Assembly: GCA_026122225.1 (NCBI GenBank)
Contig: JANEZZ010000737.1
Span: 434,001 to 498,000, forward strand
Source: Heloderma charlesbogerti
Taxonomy: Eukaryota > Chordata > Lepidosauria > Squamata > Helodermatidae
DNA length: 64,000 bases
Direction: 5' to 3'
The notes below the pieces were generated by a model. The model did not search any database. It was not told the DNA's origin and saw nothing but the letters and a program-made list of their open reading frames with translations. This document shows positions 1-62,700 of this stretch, piece after piece. The first letter of the stretch is position 1, and every line of letters begins with the position of its first letter. Both the position numbers and the translations under genes were made by a program.

Positions 1-1978
1 TCCCTATTCCTGATGTTAACCATTACATATCACAAACTATTTTTACCCCATTGCCAAATATAGAAAAATGTGTTGCTAGAATGATTGCCAGTGCGGTCTC
101 CTATTCAGTCTACAAGGTTTAGCAGCTGCTGAAATTGGGGAAAGATGAAATAAGTCAAGACACCAAGATAATTGTCTGTTTCTCCACCTGCATTTTTCCC
201 CACATGGATTTTCCTTCTAGAATGTCAGTTTCATTCCTTGATATGTGTCCATGGATGTTTCTGTTGACAGCTAAGCGTACTGGCAGGCTGGGTTTGATTG
301 ACGAGTTTTGGACTTTCCTCTGCCTCGACGCATGCAGTGTGGAGTTACCAATGTGAAAGTGGTGGCATGGAACTCCCTGTGTGTCTGGGTTTACCCTTCC
401 TTTGCTCTTGATAGGCCTTGACCATGTAACCTGGAGTTATCAACAAAAGATTCAAAGTTGGACTCTCTATGGGTGTGGTTTGTTTAGGCCCTTCAAAAAG
501 TTATCCCTTGATTGCATGATGGGTTCATTCCAGGAATCATTCCCTTTCCATGTCTGGGGTTGGAACCCCGAAAGGATTGCCTGGGTTAGGTACCCAGGAA
601 TCCAGAGTCCCTTCCCTTGTGTTCAGAACCATGGAGAATGGCAACAGGGAAACCATGTTGATGAGGATCTCAGTCATGGTAGTAGTGCTTAGCTTTGGAC
701 TGTTCTGGAATTACATAGAGCCTATAGCTACTGACCATCAGCTATATGATTTCTGAAGAGTGTAACCATTAAGCTTTGGCCGTGGGATTCCCTGCAATAA
801 AGAAATCTCACTGATTTGGGTGTCCGGTGTCAGATTGCCTGAGAGTGTACGCTGAGGAGATCAGGAAACCTGACAGTTTCTCATGTATGTATATGTACAC
901 CCACACACGCACTTCTAGAGGGAAATCTGCCAAGTCTGTATGTTGATTGTTTTATGGATAGCTTGAAAATAAATCACCTAATATTCTTCACTATGCAACG
1001 CATATAGAAGAGAGAGATACGAGAACACCAAGATATTTTGCCTGTTTCGAAGTCAAAGGGCACAGACCCCCTCAAGTGGTTGCATCATGTCTTTAGCCCC
1101 CAAAGCGTTCGTAAAAATAATTCTCTCATCTGATGTTAGTGGATGTGTTTTCTCTTACCATTGTGCTCATGGGCACTGTAAACAAAGCACTTCCCCACTG
1201 CTCCCATTTAGTGAAATTATTATTCTTCGTATTTGTTACAGATATTCAGTTCCACAGGCAGTTTCAAGAACGTGACAGGCTGCTTCTTCAAGGTGGCATT
1301 GACAACAGAATGGCTCAAGACAGTTATTGTTTCTGCTCATTTTCTCCCCGCCCCCGGCTGCCTACCCCATCCCTGTCTTTCAGTCAAAGCAAATAGAGGT
1401 CACTGGAGCGCTTTTGGTCCAATTGTTCGAAATGCACAAAAGTGATCTTCGATGGCTCTCAAAATAGCATCGAAAATGCCAACTCCCTGGCAATTTGTAG
1501 CCATTTGTAAGGTAATTAGAATAGTTCATCTGACAGGGAAAATTGCTAGGTCAGCTAAGCAACTGCTATTTGATATTATTATTTATTATTTATTACATTC
1601 TATTAATGAAAGAACAAATAAGCAAAAAGATAAAAGTATACCTTGGAGATTAAAATAAAGATTTTTTTAAAAAGGCCATAATTCTGAGTGGTCCAGGAGC
1701 ATGGAAAGTAATGCCACACTATGTAAACAGAGTTGTGGGTGCAGTTTTTGGCAAAGAACTCCTACTGTGACACTTGACAAGGGTAGGAACTGGTGTATTA
1801 TCACTCAGCATCGGCAAAAATATTCCATGCTTCTCCCATGACCTACTAGCCATGGCAGTCTGAGGGAGCCCAATTAGTACCAGTACCATCTCTTAAGATT
1901 TGCAAGAATCCATTGCCACGATGCATCTGTGTACCTATAAAGATGCTTTTCTATTCTGTGACTGAAATGGTGAAAACC

Positions 1979-2339
1979 TAGGGATGGCTGAATCTGTCAA
2001 GTTTGATCTTGTTTGATGTAATTTTTCTACCACTAGGCTCATTCCACCCTGGTTCCTCATCAGATTGTATTTTCCCCCTACGTAGATAAATGTGTATGTA
2101 GTTTTGTTTGCATTTTTCAAATGTATGAATTTTTGTGCATGTGTGTCTTTGTGCACATTTTTGAAAGGCATTTTTCTGTGACATGTTTCAAATGTGCATG
2201 TTTCTGAACTTTTTTTTTTGCAAAACACATTGCACCCTCAGAAATGTCTGGATTTCCAGCCACAAACTGCATTCAGGAAGCGTGCATTGGCTATTATCGC
2301 ATAAAAATATGAACCTAATGAATTTCTCAGCCATCCCTA
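1979..2339. mobile_element. hAT-like non-autonomous element (TAGGGATGG ends)
   Basis: 361 bp with termini TAGGGATGGCTGA at both ends in inverted orientation. The flanking octamers TGAAAACC and TCAAAGCA agree at 5 of 8 positions, so the duplication is decayed or doubtful. Confidence 0.65.
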
Positions 2340-2639
2340 TCAAAGCATACCAAAGGTGACCTTGTTTGTGAACATTTCTCGTACATCAAACTTTTAAGAG
2401 CACTATCAATAATTATTTCATTTTGAAAGGCAATTTCAAGCATAAACACTTAAAAAGAATAAGCAAAAAGTGAACTATCCAACACTGAAGCATCATAGGG
2501 AGGACTATACAACTTGAAAACAATTTGTTTTGTTCAGGTAGATCTGTGACAGAGTACTAAGAACAACTTCATCTGGCAGAAAACTGGTGGGTGGGTTTTG
2601 CTTTCCTGCACAGGGTTAGAAAGAAATTTGATGTTGCTT

Positions 2640-2822
2640 AGGAGGAGGAACCAGAAGGTTCCAGGTTTAATCCCTGGCCTCTACAGATGAAATGATCAGC
2701 TAGCAGAGGGTGGGAAAGACCTCTGTGGAGGCACCAGAGAGCAACTTCCAGTCAGAAGAGACAACACTGGGATAGATGGACCAATAGTTTTACCTGGTAC
2801 TAGGCTGTTTTCTATGTTTCTA
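2640..2822 (+). mobile_element. tRNA-derived SINE, old copy
   Basis: CCAGGTTTAATCCCTGGC (B-box region) and GGGATAGATGGACCAATAGT identify it; the A-box is lost. Confidence 0.6.
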
Positions 2823-2904
2823 CATCCCCACCACCACCGGTTCCATTTGACTGATGAACCTGGAAGTTCCCCATTCCATGTTACCCGAGAGCACAGTTAA
2901 ACCT

Positions 2905-3205
2905 CCACAAGATGTAGTGATGGCCACCACTTTGGACGGCTTTAAAAGGGTTTTGGACAAATTCATGGAGGATAAAGCTATCAATGGCTACCAGTCCTGA
3001 TGGCCCTATGGCACCTCCAGTATCAGAGGCAGTATGCCGATGTACAGCATTTGCTGGAGAACATGGGTGGGAGGGTGCTGTTGCACCCATGTCCTACTTG
3101 TGGGTTTCCTGTGGGCAGCTGGTTGGCCACTGTGCGAACAGAATGCCAGACTAGATGGACTCTGGTCCAGCATGGCTCTTCTTATGTTTTTATCTGGTTT
3201 GTTAA
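2905..3205 (+). repeat. CR1/L3-like LINE 3' region
   Basis: TTGGACAAATTCATGGAGGA, TGGCCACTGTGCGAACAGAA and AGCATGGCTCTTCTTATGTT define this family. Class assignment is from memory of similar reptile sequences. Confidence 0.6.
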
Positions 3206-5428
3206 CACAAAATGCATTCATTTGTCCTGAGAAATTTGGGACTGGCTATGGAGGATCTGGGCTTGGTGCAGCAACCTCACCAGATGATTTACAGGTGTCT
3301 TCAAGCCCTCTGCATCTATCATTCTAAATCTGCATACACATTCTCTAAGGATCAATATGTAACCTCTGGATTCCCATACTTAATCCAGAAGACCACACAT
3401 CACTATAGAAATTCGGCACAATATTGCATTTATGTTCACTCATGCCATTTATATCATGCAATGAGGATTCTGGGCTTCTTTTTGCCTTATCAGGCCCCTG
3501 GAGGCAACTGGGGAGGGAGTAAATGCTGTTTCCCAAACCTTTCCCCTTTCTTCAGCCACCTCTATAGACAGCCTTTCTATCTGGTGCCCCAGCTGCCTCT
3601 ACTCCCAATGAAGATAGGAGACCAGCTAGGACTCCTCTGGGTTCTAGTTTTTCCCCTTCCTGTTGACTCTCATCAGGCCAACCCTAGTGCATTGGCCAAG
3701 GTAGCCAAGCCAAAACTTGTGGTCTCCAGAAACCTGCCCCTCATTTTGTCTCTGACCTTGTGTCACATCTCTGCCTGAGGTTAGGAACAATCCCATGTTC
3801 CTTTGACCATTTCTCCCTACTAAAGGATGGTGTCATCAGAGACAAGGACTTACACCTTGCTCTGTCAAACAGACATTTAAGCAATCTTGATGGCCTCTCT
3901 CTTCACAGTTGCCTTTAACTACAGCATCATTCTTTAGTAATACATACTCCTTTCAGGTGTGCCTACATAGTTATTGTATATGTATCATTTCTTTGAGGTA
4001 TGTCGCTTTGTGAGGTTGTAGCTCTGAAAAGCAGGTTATAAATACTTAGTAATAAATAAACTAACTAAATAAGGAGAGACAGCTTGATGTCAAATGACCT
4101 GATAATCTCAATAATAAAGAAGTCCTACCTACCCACCCAGCCCAAGGTTTGATGTTTTATGTCACTGGCTTTAATTAGTTATAGTACAAACTACAGTCTC
4201 TGAGCACTTACTATGGATTCCATAGTGAGATACAAGAAAGGAAAAAGGATCCAGCTTCTGACAGCCCCCCTTGCCCTATTGCTCTGTAAGGTTAGCTGGA
4301 GTCTAGAAACCCCATTTCTGGTTCCTCAGGTAGAGGTATGCCTCACCAGCAGGTGAAGGTGCAGGAGTTTTCTTTTAGTCCAGGGGTGGGCAACCTGTAG
4401 CCCTCCAGAAGTTGTTAGACTCCAAGATGTTGACTTGGAGTTACATTCTGCTGCTATAAAGTAAGTTCTTGTTTTTCTGATTCTTTGTCCTAGGACAACA
4501 CATTTTAGGTCAACAGAGACTGGTTTGCTGGCTGTTTCCAAATAGCTCTGGAAACAGCTTTGGAAACAGATTTTTGTCGCTTAGAACCCCATAACTAATG
4601 CAAGTCTGAACCCCACCTCCAAGGGAAAAAGAGACCTTAGACATATCTTCTGCTCTGTTCTGTATTCCAAGTTGTCCAATTTCCTAAGGATATGTTTGTT
4701 TTGTATCTATTGAACTGACTGCCCACATAAGCACCTACCTACCGTAGCATATGAGTTCTGCTGTACTATATGCTACTGGGTTTAAGGTAAATGAAAATAG
4801 CTCCAAATGTCTAGCAAAAATGGAAGCATCAACTATTAAGGAGAATTATGAAAAGCGATTACTACCAATTTTGTATATTTTTGTATTTTAAGGGGGATCT
4901 GACTGAGTGTGCAAGATTAGGAGGCTCGTAGAGAAACCTCTGCATGGGCCTGGGTTTATTCACACCTGTACTTAAAAAACCATGGTACAGACAGTTTCCC
5001 TGCCTCTCCAGCCTCTCTGCTTGCAGGATGACAAGCAGTCCTTGGTGGGTTTGCCCTATGAAGCCCTACTGGGCACAGGGTCATGTCAATAATTGCTGTA
5101 AACTGCCCAGAGAGTTTCAGCTATTGGGCAGCATGGAAATGAAATGAAATAAATAAATAGAAGCCATGGTTTCACTGAACATTTGGGATCTTAAACTGGC
5201 TTAAAGCAGCAACCCATGGCTAACGCTAACCATGGTTAAGCATGATGTCTGTGCTGGTCTGGATCTTCAAAGGGTTTGAAAATCACCTAGTTCTCTCTCC
5301 AAATGTCTTTTCTCAATACGCATCAGTCACTCCCAGTTCATTTAACATGTCATTGAATGGCATGCTTTCTACACCTTTTATCATTGCCAAAGGTTGTCCT
5401 GTGCATTCTGTCCAAATGCCTGTAGGGT

Positions 5429-5463
5429 TGGTGTGTGTGTGTGTGTGTGTCTGTGTGTGTGTG
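5429..5463 (+). repeat. GT microsatellite
   Basis: About 17 GT units with one C interruption at 5451. Confidence 0.97.
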
Positions 5464-6762
5464 AAAAATATTTGTAGTAAGATTTGTCTGGATCAGCTAC
5501 AAAAGCCACAAGCATCACTACAATTCTTCCTGGATTGGCAAACACAAATGGACAGACGAGGCAACAGAAGACAAGCTGATCTTCCCAGATAATGCTTGAT
5601 GGGATATCCTCACTGCTTGAGTGTCACTTCGAGTCATCTAATTGCTATGCACTGGAGCATATTAGGACAGGCAAAACTGTTTTATATGGGTGAGCTGTGG
5701 AGGAAGTGGAGGAGAAAGAATGTTGTAAAGCACACAGTAGCCTCTTGCAATACACTGCGGGCATCAAAAGACTGGGTTCATTATGGTGAGAACCGTCTGA
5801 ACACTGGTGTGAAGGTAATTCACAAATATCCTATGGAGGATTATGGCCTCAAATCAAATACTAGGGGAAGAGTAAAATGCAGCTCTATTCCATATGGATA
5901 ATCTTGGGGTGATGGGAGCACACTAGGCACTGCCACTCAGGGAGCAAACATAGGACACTAAGCATCTCTTGAGGGCAGGAGTTAATGCTGCAGTTCCACA
6001 TCAGTGTTAAACTGGATATTGGGCAGCAAGAAGTTAACATCCTCGGAATTACACAGGAGGAAATGCAAGTTTTAGCCCCTATGGTTTTCAGCATAGTCCT
6101 CAAAATGTGCAATATCCAGTGAAATCTAGTCTGTGCAGGAACGTCAAGAGTTTGAGGGTAGGTCTTGCTTTACATAGTTCCATATATTCCAGGTCTACCA
6201 GAATGATATATGTTAGTAAAGGTTAATCTTGCTGCAAGGGAATGTTCCTGTTCATGAGTCCTCTTCTTATTTTATTATTTTTTAAATGAAAGGATATGGG
6301 CAGTGAAATGCTGAAGAGGTAAAGGGTACAGAGCAAAAGGTGCATGTGTGTGCAGTGCTAGTTCCAGGACCATGGGGGCCCTTGGCAGGGTGGATCTGAT
6401 GGGTCCCTAGTGGCCAAAGTTGTAGCTGCCATCTTAGGTTTTCTCAAAATGCAATGCCCCGGAAGTTCCATAAAAATTATCTGGCCAGTTGCCACAAAAA
6501 CCATGTTGGCTGCCTTTTTTTTTGATCCACAATGCCACAAAGCAATGGTACTTCCAGGATACTGCATTTTGTGGCTATGACTGCAGCCACTGGGAGCTCA
6601 GTGTGGAAGGCTTGGCAGGCATCACCAACAGTGGCAGGCCTGGCGGCTGCCCAGATATGCCAGGAGGTGGTGCTGAATCTGTGAGTTTTATGCTGTGGGC
6701 TCTTTTGATGACTTGTACTGTAGACAAGGTTCTGCTACAATCCAATCTTGAAAAGAAGTCTG

Positions 6763-7240
6763 AATAGGTCAAGTTTCACATGGAAGCCAGACAGGAACAG
6801 GTCAGCACCAGGGAAAGCTCCAGGTGGAATCCAGATAGGGTTGTCTGTATGTCACTCCAGCAAGGAGCAGAGCAAGGCTAAGCCTTAAATAAGAGTTTGG
6901 CTGAATTCGGGCTGCTTGCCCCCTCCTCCATACTGACTGAAGCTTTGTCTCTTGAAAGGGCAGAGCCTATTTTAGCAATCTCAGGCTAAGACAACATGCG
7001 AGTGGATGCAGCATGCTAGTTTCCTCATGACCTAAGCCCTCAGAGTCTGAGGATGGTAATGTGACTTCCTCTGGATGCAGGGGAGCTGGCCCTTGGGTCT
7101 TTCTAGAGAACTGGGTCCCAGGGAGTTCGAAATGTCATGACACCTTTCCATGGCTGAGTCCTCTTGCTGAACCATTAACTCTGGAGCCTCTTCTTCTGAG
7201 GACAAGGGGTCAGAATCCTCTGAAGATGAGGGTTCGGGGC
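6763..7240 (+). repeat. Unclassified, LTR-like repeat, copy A
   Basis: About 480 bp collinear with 53424-53872, from GTCTGAATAGGTCAAGTTTC to AACTCTGGAGCCTCTTCTTC. No coding capacity. The homology is visible by eye; the class is unknown. Confidence 0.6.
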
Positions 7241-7394
7241 CCTGGTACATGACAGAGTGTAAAAGTGCCCCAACTGAAGGAAGGTCTATTGCTATGTGCC
7301 TAGCTTGTTGGTTAGTGAGTCAGGATTGTTGCTAGTGGCACAGAAGGATGCCACTAGCATCCTTCGAGCCCTGGTGCAGAGGCTGTAGCTTTGA

Positions 7395-7572
7395 GGAGGA
7401 GGCATGTGGTATGGCACATGATTTGCATGCCAAAGGTCCTAGGTTCATTCCTTGGCATCTCCATGTAAGGCCGGAAAAGACCCTCTGAGACTCTGGAGTC
7501 AAGCATTAGATGGACAGTATTGAGCCAGTGGTCTGATTGACTGTGGACAAGTAAGCTTCATGCGTTCCAGTT
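7395..7572 (+). mobile_element. tRNA-derived SINE, diverged
   Basis: GGCACATGATTTGCATGCCA and AGGTTCATTCCTTGGCATCT are recognisable; the 3' part keeps TGGTCTGATTGACTG. Confidence 0.65.
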
Positions 7573-8784
7573 GGAGAGAGAAGATGATTTTGCTTGTCCC
7601 CAGTGTTGTCACAGGCGATATCTAATGAAAGGAGAGGTCACATTTTACCAGTAACTGTGGGCTGGGAAAATGAGACACCTGTGCAACCTCGAGGAAAGAG
7701 GGGCATCAGAATTCCCTCTAACAAAAAAGTAACAATATGCTTGTTATTGCTTGAAGAAGACGTCATTTGGGAAGGCATTTAGGTTTATTGCTGCCATCAA
7801 CGCATGTGTCTAGTTTGACTTCTTGGCTATGAGCTTCAGGCCCTTTCATTAGTGCCATGCATTGGATTTGCTCCTGGCCATTTGACCTAATATTCCTACA
7901 AATACTAGTCACTTCCTGGTCTTTAAGGATGGGGAAGAGCCCTTCTAAAATGCTGGAAAGGAAAGGTGTTTTCATTTCTGGGCAATGCATCCTTATGTCA
8001 GACTCTAAAAAGAGCAAAACAAATCCCTAGATCTCACTAGAGTGTTGCAAAAAGCAAAACAAAAGAACACATTAATCTGTCATAAGTATCAATAAGAAGA
8101 AATGTGGCAGATTTTAATAAGATTTCTCTGTGCAGCTCATTTGATATGGAGAAATAAGTGACTAACAACTGATAGTGTCAAAAAAAGAACGCTTTTTATG
8201 TTCTATGTTCCATTTTTTTAAAAACAAAAAACGCAATTCTATTATTTCTTACCTTGAAGCAGAGCAGATAGAAATACATCAATACTCATCAACGGCTAAA
8301 TTTCACATTCAGTACATCACTTTGATGAAGTTGTTCCAGAAAACCTGACACCGAGCCAAAACACTCTTGGTAATTTCATACAAAGGCTACATGACACTGA
8401 ATGCTTCATGATGCATAGATTACATTGCTAAATACCCTTGGAACAAAAATGAAAATACCCTCCTCTGTCAGTCATGCTATTTCTGCCAATACGTTTCTGT
8501 CACCTGCAAAATAAGGGCCTGGTTTTGCCAGTTATTCATATTGAAGAGCCGCTGTAGCATTAAACTGATGGTAACACTTCAAGTACACAACAGAATAGGG
8601 AACTCCAGAGGCCTTTCCCTCATGCGTTGAAAGTTTGGGACAAACCAAACTGTAGTCCAACACATCTGGAGGCTGCTGAGTTGAGAAAGTGGTTTACAGA
8701 GATACTAGCTACTTAAATGGGTCACATTCACAAACATGAAATGGCCTTTAAAACTCATTTTGCTACCTGCGGACCAAAAAGTAC

Positions 8785-58792
<50,008 letters not shown>

Positions 58793-58963
58793 CTCAAATA
58801 CTGAATCCTGTAAATAAAATCAACATTTCTGCATTGAAAACACCATTATTAACAAACACGCATCCTGATCACCGATGAAAGTGAACACTCACCTTACAGT
58901 GTTTATATGCCAATAGCAAGAAAACTGAACATAGCAAGGATTAAAAAAAAAAAAAGGGTTAAG

Positions 58964-59071
58964 ACAGCCTTCCCCAACCCGGTGCCCTTCAGTTGTGTTT
59001 GCCTTCCAGATGTGGCTGGGGATGATGGGAAGGCTAGATCTGGAAGGCATCTAGCTGGAAAAGGCTGTCTT
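58964..59071. mobile_element. Short fold-back MITE near MYO3A coding exon 1
   Basis: AGACAGCCTTCCCCAACCCG and GCTGGAAAAGGCTGTCT form the ends; the inner pair is CTTCCAGATGTGG and CTAGATCTGGAAGGC. It lies about 160 bp upstream of exon 1 in the gene's direction. Confidence 0.6.
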
Positions 59072-59082
59072 AAGAGATTAGA

Positions 59083-59137
<55 letters not shown>
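59083..59137 (+). repeat. CT then AC compound microsatellite
   Basis: About ten CT units join directly to about seventeen AC units. Confidence 0.97.
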
Positions 59138-59140
<3 letters not shown>

Positions 59141-59522
59141 GAGTTTGCTCCCTCTCCTCCTCTCCTTCTCCACCCTGTTTTCTTCCTCACAGTCTAATTT
59201 TACATGGCAAGGAAGCTCCTTGAGGGCAGGGACCTGTTTATTTTTTGTGTAAGTAAAATAAGTAAAATGCCATGCATTGCAATGGTGCTGAATGAGTAAA
59301 TTATAAACAATATAACCAGATACAGGGAAGTATACTTTTCATTTGAGATGTTTTAGGCCCAAGAAAAGCAATGCTGTGAAACCTGAAAGATCTAGGGAAG
59401 AAGGCAAGCAATCCTGCATTTGGAGAAAACAAGGAGTGACTCAGGGCTGGTTCATGAATCTGGTTTGTTTATGTGTACACCGAAGGACTGGCTGCAGCTC
59501 CCTATCAACTGTATACTCCTGT

Positions 59523-59627
59523 GCAGGGTTAGGCAGCCTTCCAGAAGCCCCAGCCAGCATGGCCAATGATCAGGGACTATGGAAGTTGTAGTCCAAAAAT
59601 GCTGGAGTGCACCAGGTCCTCTACCCC
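59523..59627. mobile_element. Short fold-back MITE
   Basis: CAGCCTTCCAGAAGCCCCAG at the left and AGTTGTAGTCCAAAAATGCT in the right arm; asymmetric because the left arm is partly lost. Confidence 0.5.
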
Positions 59628-59985
59628 TGCTCTTTAGCAAACCCAGGTTGGCCACCATATAATGTATGGAAGGGCCCTTAAGACTGTCCACTTGCACCCC
59701 GAAAGTTTGAGGGTGTCTCCCAACTGTTTCCCAGCTGCAAAAGATGCTGCAGTAGTGTTGATTTCCTACTACATTCCAAATTCCAGTTTCTTCACCCATC
59801 ATCTCCTCCTGCCCCCTTCAGCAGCCAGTCAGGAGAGAAGGAAGGGTGATGGGGCCAGGGAAGGAGGAGGCCAGTGAAAAAACTAGCTGCAATGTATTTT
59901 GCTACTGCAAAGCTTTTTAGAGGCATGTACTCTCTGGATTGAACATGGCAGCCTCAGACAACTTCCTCTTCATAAAATATATTTA

Positions 59986-60089
59986 GGGCATAACCCTGTG
60001 CATGTTTAGACAGAGAAAAGGCCTACAACTCCCAGGCATGTGGGAGTTGCAGGCCTTTTCTCTGTCTAAACATGCATAGGGTTGTGCCC
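59986..60089. mobile_element. 104-bp near-perfect palindrome with TTA duplication
   Basis: GGGCATAACCCTGTGCATG and its inverted partner at the right end enclose arms that run almost to the centre (AGGCCTACAACTCCCA and its complement). TTA flanks both ends. The arm resembles the left half of a sequence at 39427-39490 that begins after TAA. Confidence 0.8.
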
Positions 60090-60408
60090 TTAGTCTTCCA
60101 AGAGGCCACATGTATCCCAGAGGAGTTCCATCTTCTGACTGACCAAAGAATTGACAATCGTCCCTGCCTCCCTTCTCTAACAGAGGTGCCTGGTCAATTG
60201 ACTTACTTGCAGGAAAATGACTGTAGGAGCATGGTATGAAAGTACTTCACATCCCTACTTATTTCTACCTTATTTCAAACCATGAATTAAGGCCTGGAAT
60301 ATATCTAATTTATAAACGTCTCCCTGGTCAGGGTGATGGGATACATCCTAACCAATACTTCATCCCCTACCCCCTGTTTTAAGCTAGCGAAGCTTCTACA
60401 ACATGGAT

Positions 60409-60530
60409 GGGATCTTGTGGTCCTCCAGACATTTTGGACTACAACTCCCAGGATCCCTCACCACTGGCTATGCTGGCTAGGGCTGATGGAAGTTGTAGGC
60501 CTAAACATCTGGAGGCCCACAAGTTGTTCT
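60409..60530. mobile_element. Short fold-back MITE (ACAACTCCCAGGAT arm)
   Basis: ATCTTGTGGTCCTCCAGACA to AAACATCTGGAGGCCCACAA; arms of about 50 nt, with the loop CCTCACCACTGGCTATGC. Confidence 0.65.
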
Positions 60531-60756
60531 ACAAGGGCAATACCAACAATACCAATACCAAGTATTCTCATCTCACCTCACGCCTAGGGTGCAAGTTGTG
60601 AGTGCTCCTTCGGACATCAATACAAGACCAGAATTTTAAGTTTCAGTCTGAAAGTGTGGTGGCATATTTGTAGATGAATGAATATGATCTTCATTGTTCC
60701 TACTGTTAAAACATTCTAAAAAAGGCTATGGAGAAATAATTTGGTCAAAAATAACT

Positions 60757-60988
60757 AGTATTGTGTAGTGGTTAGAGTGTAGTGGAGATCCGGGTTCTAG
60801 TTCCCACTTAGCCATGGAAGCTCACTGGGTGTCTTTGGGCCAGTCACAGACTCTGAGCCCAACCTACCTCACAGGGTTGTTGTTGTGAGGATAAAAGGGA
60901 GAGGAGGAAGATTATGTATGCCGCCTTGAGTTCCTTAAGGAGGAAAAAAGGCAGGATATAAATGTAATAAATAAATACATACATACAG
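60757..60988 (+). mobile_element. Sauria-type SINE
   Basis: tRNA-like head TAGTGGTTAGAGTGTAG with a B-box-like GGGTTCTAGTTCCC, then the diagnostic GGCCAGTCACAGACTCTGAG, CTCACAGGGTTGTTGTTGTG and CCGCCTTGAGTTCCTTAAGG, ending AATGTAATAAATAAAT. About 230 bp and nearly full length. Sauria SINEs are known from squamates and share their 3' tail with BovB LINEs. Confidence 0.9.
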
Positions 60989-61439
60989 AAAGATTTTTTT
61001 TTTTAAATCAAGACAGCACTCGTCTAGCATAGTGGCTTACAAAGCAATCCCGAGTTGGGCCAGGGAGATTGGGAGGGATGAGGCAGGTTCACCACCTCAT
61101 CCATAACCCTGCTGGCTCGCCCTTGCCAGAGCAGATCTTCCTCAGCGGAGCAAAGGTTGTTTTTTTAAAAAAAAATCCCAGTAATTTTCCTAAGCGAGCG
61201 CCAGGCCGGTATAGGTGAGCGACCAGATCTGCCCCCTGCTCTGGGTGCCTCAGCTGATCCAAAGCCTGCTCCAATCTGCCCATGGAACGCCTCATTTCAG
61301 GGGGTTCCACCTGCTACCATTGGTGGGAGAACTGCTGGCAGATGCTCTCTGCCTGCCCAGCAGTGGTGTAGTGGAGTCAGGGCTTGCGCAATGCAGCGCT
61401 GGCACTTTTTATTAGCAGGGACACCAATATCATCCACCC

Positions 61440-61680
61440 CACCCCCTCTCCCAGAATTCCCTCTTAGCTTAGCTGCAGGGACTAAACTTATCTTAGGGAC
61501 TCAGTTTAGCTGCAGGGACTCAGCTTAGCTGTCAGGGACACTGACATCATACACCCCCCCCCTCAGAATTCCCTCTTAGCTTAGCAGCAGGGACTCAGCT
61601 TAGCTGTCAGGGACACTGTCATCACCCCCCCCCCTCAGAATTCCCTCTTAGCTTAGCTGCAATCCTCCCAGTAGCTAGGG
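61440..61680 (+). repeat. Tandem repeat with CAGAATTCCCTCTTAGC units
   Basis: Units start at 61452, 61564 and 61636, 112 and 72 bp apart. Each is followed by CTGCAGGGACTCAGCTTAGC-type text and a C-run. The first unit has an extra partial duplication of CAGGGACT. Confidence 0.85.
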
Positions 61681-62227
61681 GAAAATTAATTTCCCAGCAG
61701 CAATTTCTTGTTGCAATGCAAATTATTCTGGGATGTCTTGGTCTTGAATGGGCACTTAAGCCCTATTAGTGATACAAAAAGATTTGCTCCCGGTGGAGAT
61801 AAGCTTGTTTGTTCATATGGGTCAGGACAGCTGCCTGCAGTTTTTGTACTCTCCTTGGAGGCGTGGCTATGGGGACTGTCATGATGAGCGCCTGCACTTC
61901 AACATTTACCACTACACTGATGCTGCCAGGACACAATGGGTGCCTCCTGCACTGACAGCGCGTCTCTCCAGCAGCAAATAACAACGCAGAAGCACCAGCA
62001 AGGCATCAACATGGGCGTGGGACTGCACTATTAGCTGTCAGTCAGAATTCCTCAGTTCAAGTTGCAGCTCTGCTATGAACTCATTAGGTGGCCTTAGGCA
62101 AGGCGGTTTCTCTCTGCCCCATCTCTCTCCCACTACACCAGCAATATGAAGAAAATAATACCAACAAATGTGATTGTTATAAGGGTACTGAGATAATGCA
62201 TGTGAACTGTTTTGAACACTCTAAGGC

Positions 62228-62357
62228 AGAACCCCCCAACCTGATGCCCTCCAGATGTTTTGGACATCAACTCTGATCAACTCCAGCCAGCATGGCCAAT
62301 GGTCAGGTATGCTGGAAGATGTAGCTGAAAACAAGCACCATGTTGGGGAAGGTCAGT
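62228..62357. mobile_element. Short fold-back MITE next to a CR1/L3-like tail
   Basis: CCCAACCTGATGCCCTCCAG at the left; the right arm is diverged, ending CACCATGTTGGGGAAGG. Confidence 0.6.
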
Positions 62358-62359
62358 CT

Positions 62360-62700
62360 TAAGATCATAAGAAGAGCCATGATGAATCAAACCAAAGGCC
62401 CATCTAGTCCAATTCTGTTCACACAATGGCCAACCAGTTGCCTGTGGGAAGCCCACAAGTAGGACATGAGTGCAATAGCGCTCCCATTTCTGTCCCTCAG
62501 CAACTGGTGTGCAGAGACACGCTGCCTCTGATACTGGAGGTAGTATATAGCCATCATGACCAGGAGCCATTGATAGCCTTCTCCTCCAGGAATTTGTCTA
62601 ATTGCCTTTTAAAGCCATCCAGATTGGTGGCCGTCATCACATCTTGTCATCACATCTTATGGCAGTGAATTCCAGCATTTAACTATGGCATTTAACAAAT
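62360..62700 (-). repeat. CR1/L3-like LINE 3' region, minus strand
   Basis: AAGAAGAGCCATGATGAATC to GCAGTGAATTCCAGCATTTA. It extends further upstream (AATTTGTCTAATTGCC) than the plus-strand copies. Confidence 0.6.

Larger units (their letters stand above)
1..8784 (-). other. MYO3A intron after coding exon 8 (partial)
   Basis: No MYO3A-like exon seen. Recognised content: hAT-like element 1979-2339, tRNA-SINE remnants near 2640 and 7395, a CR1/L3-like tail at 2905-3205, L2-like tails near 4005-4075 and 5085-5160, a GT microsatellite at 5429, and an LTR-like repeat at 6763-7240. The stretches 1-1970, 3210-4000, 5470-6740 and 7580-8780 hold nothing I can name. The open frame at 3212-3778 shows no known domain. 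Confidence 0.7.

Noticed and set aside
3212..3778. 188-codon open frame on the plus strand
   Set aside because: No recognisable domain; it runs opposite to MYO3A inside its intron and begins in a LINE-like tail; composition is typical of chance open frames.
1..8784. Next MYO3A coding exon (start of motor domain)
   Set aside because: Searched by eye for sequence encoding the RERIHTKK-like start with splice sites; none found, so it is placed outside the window.
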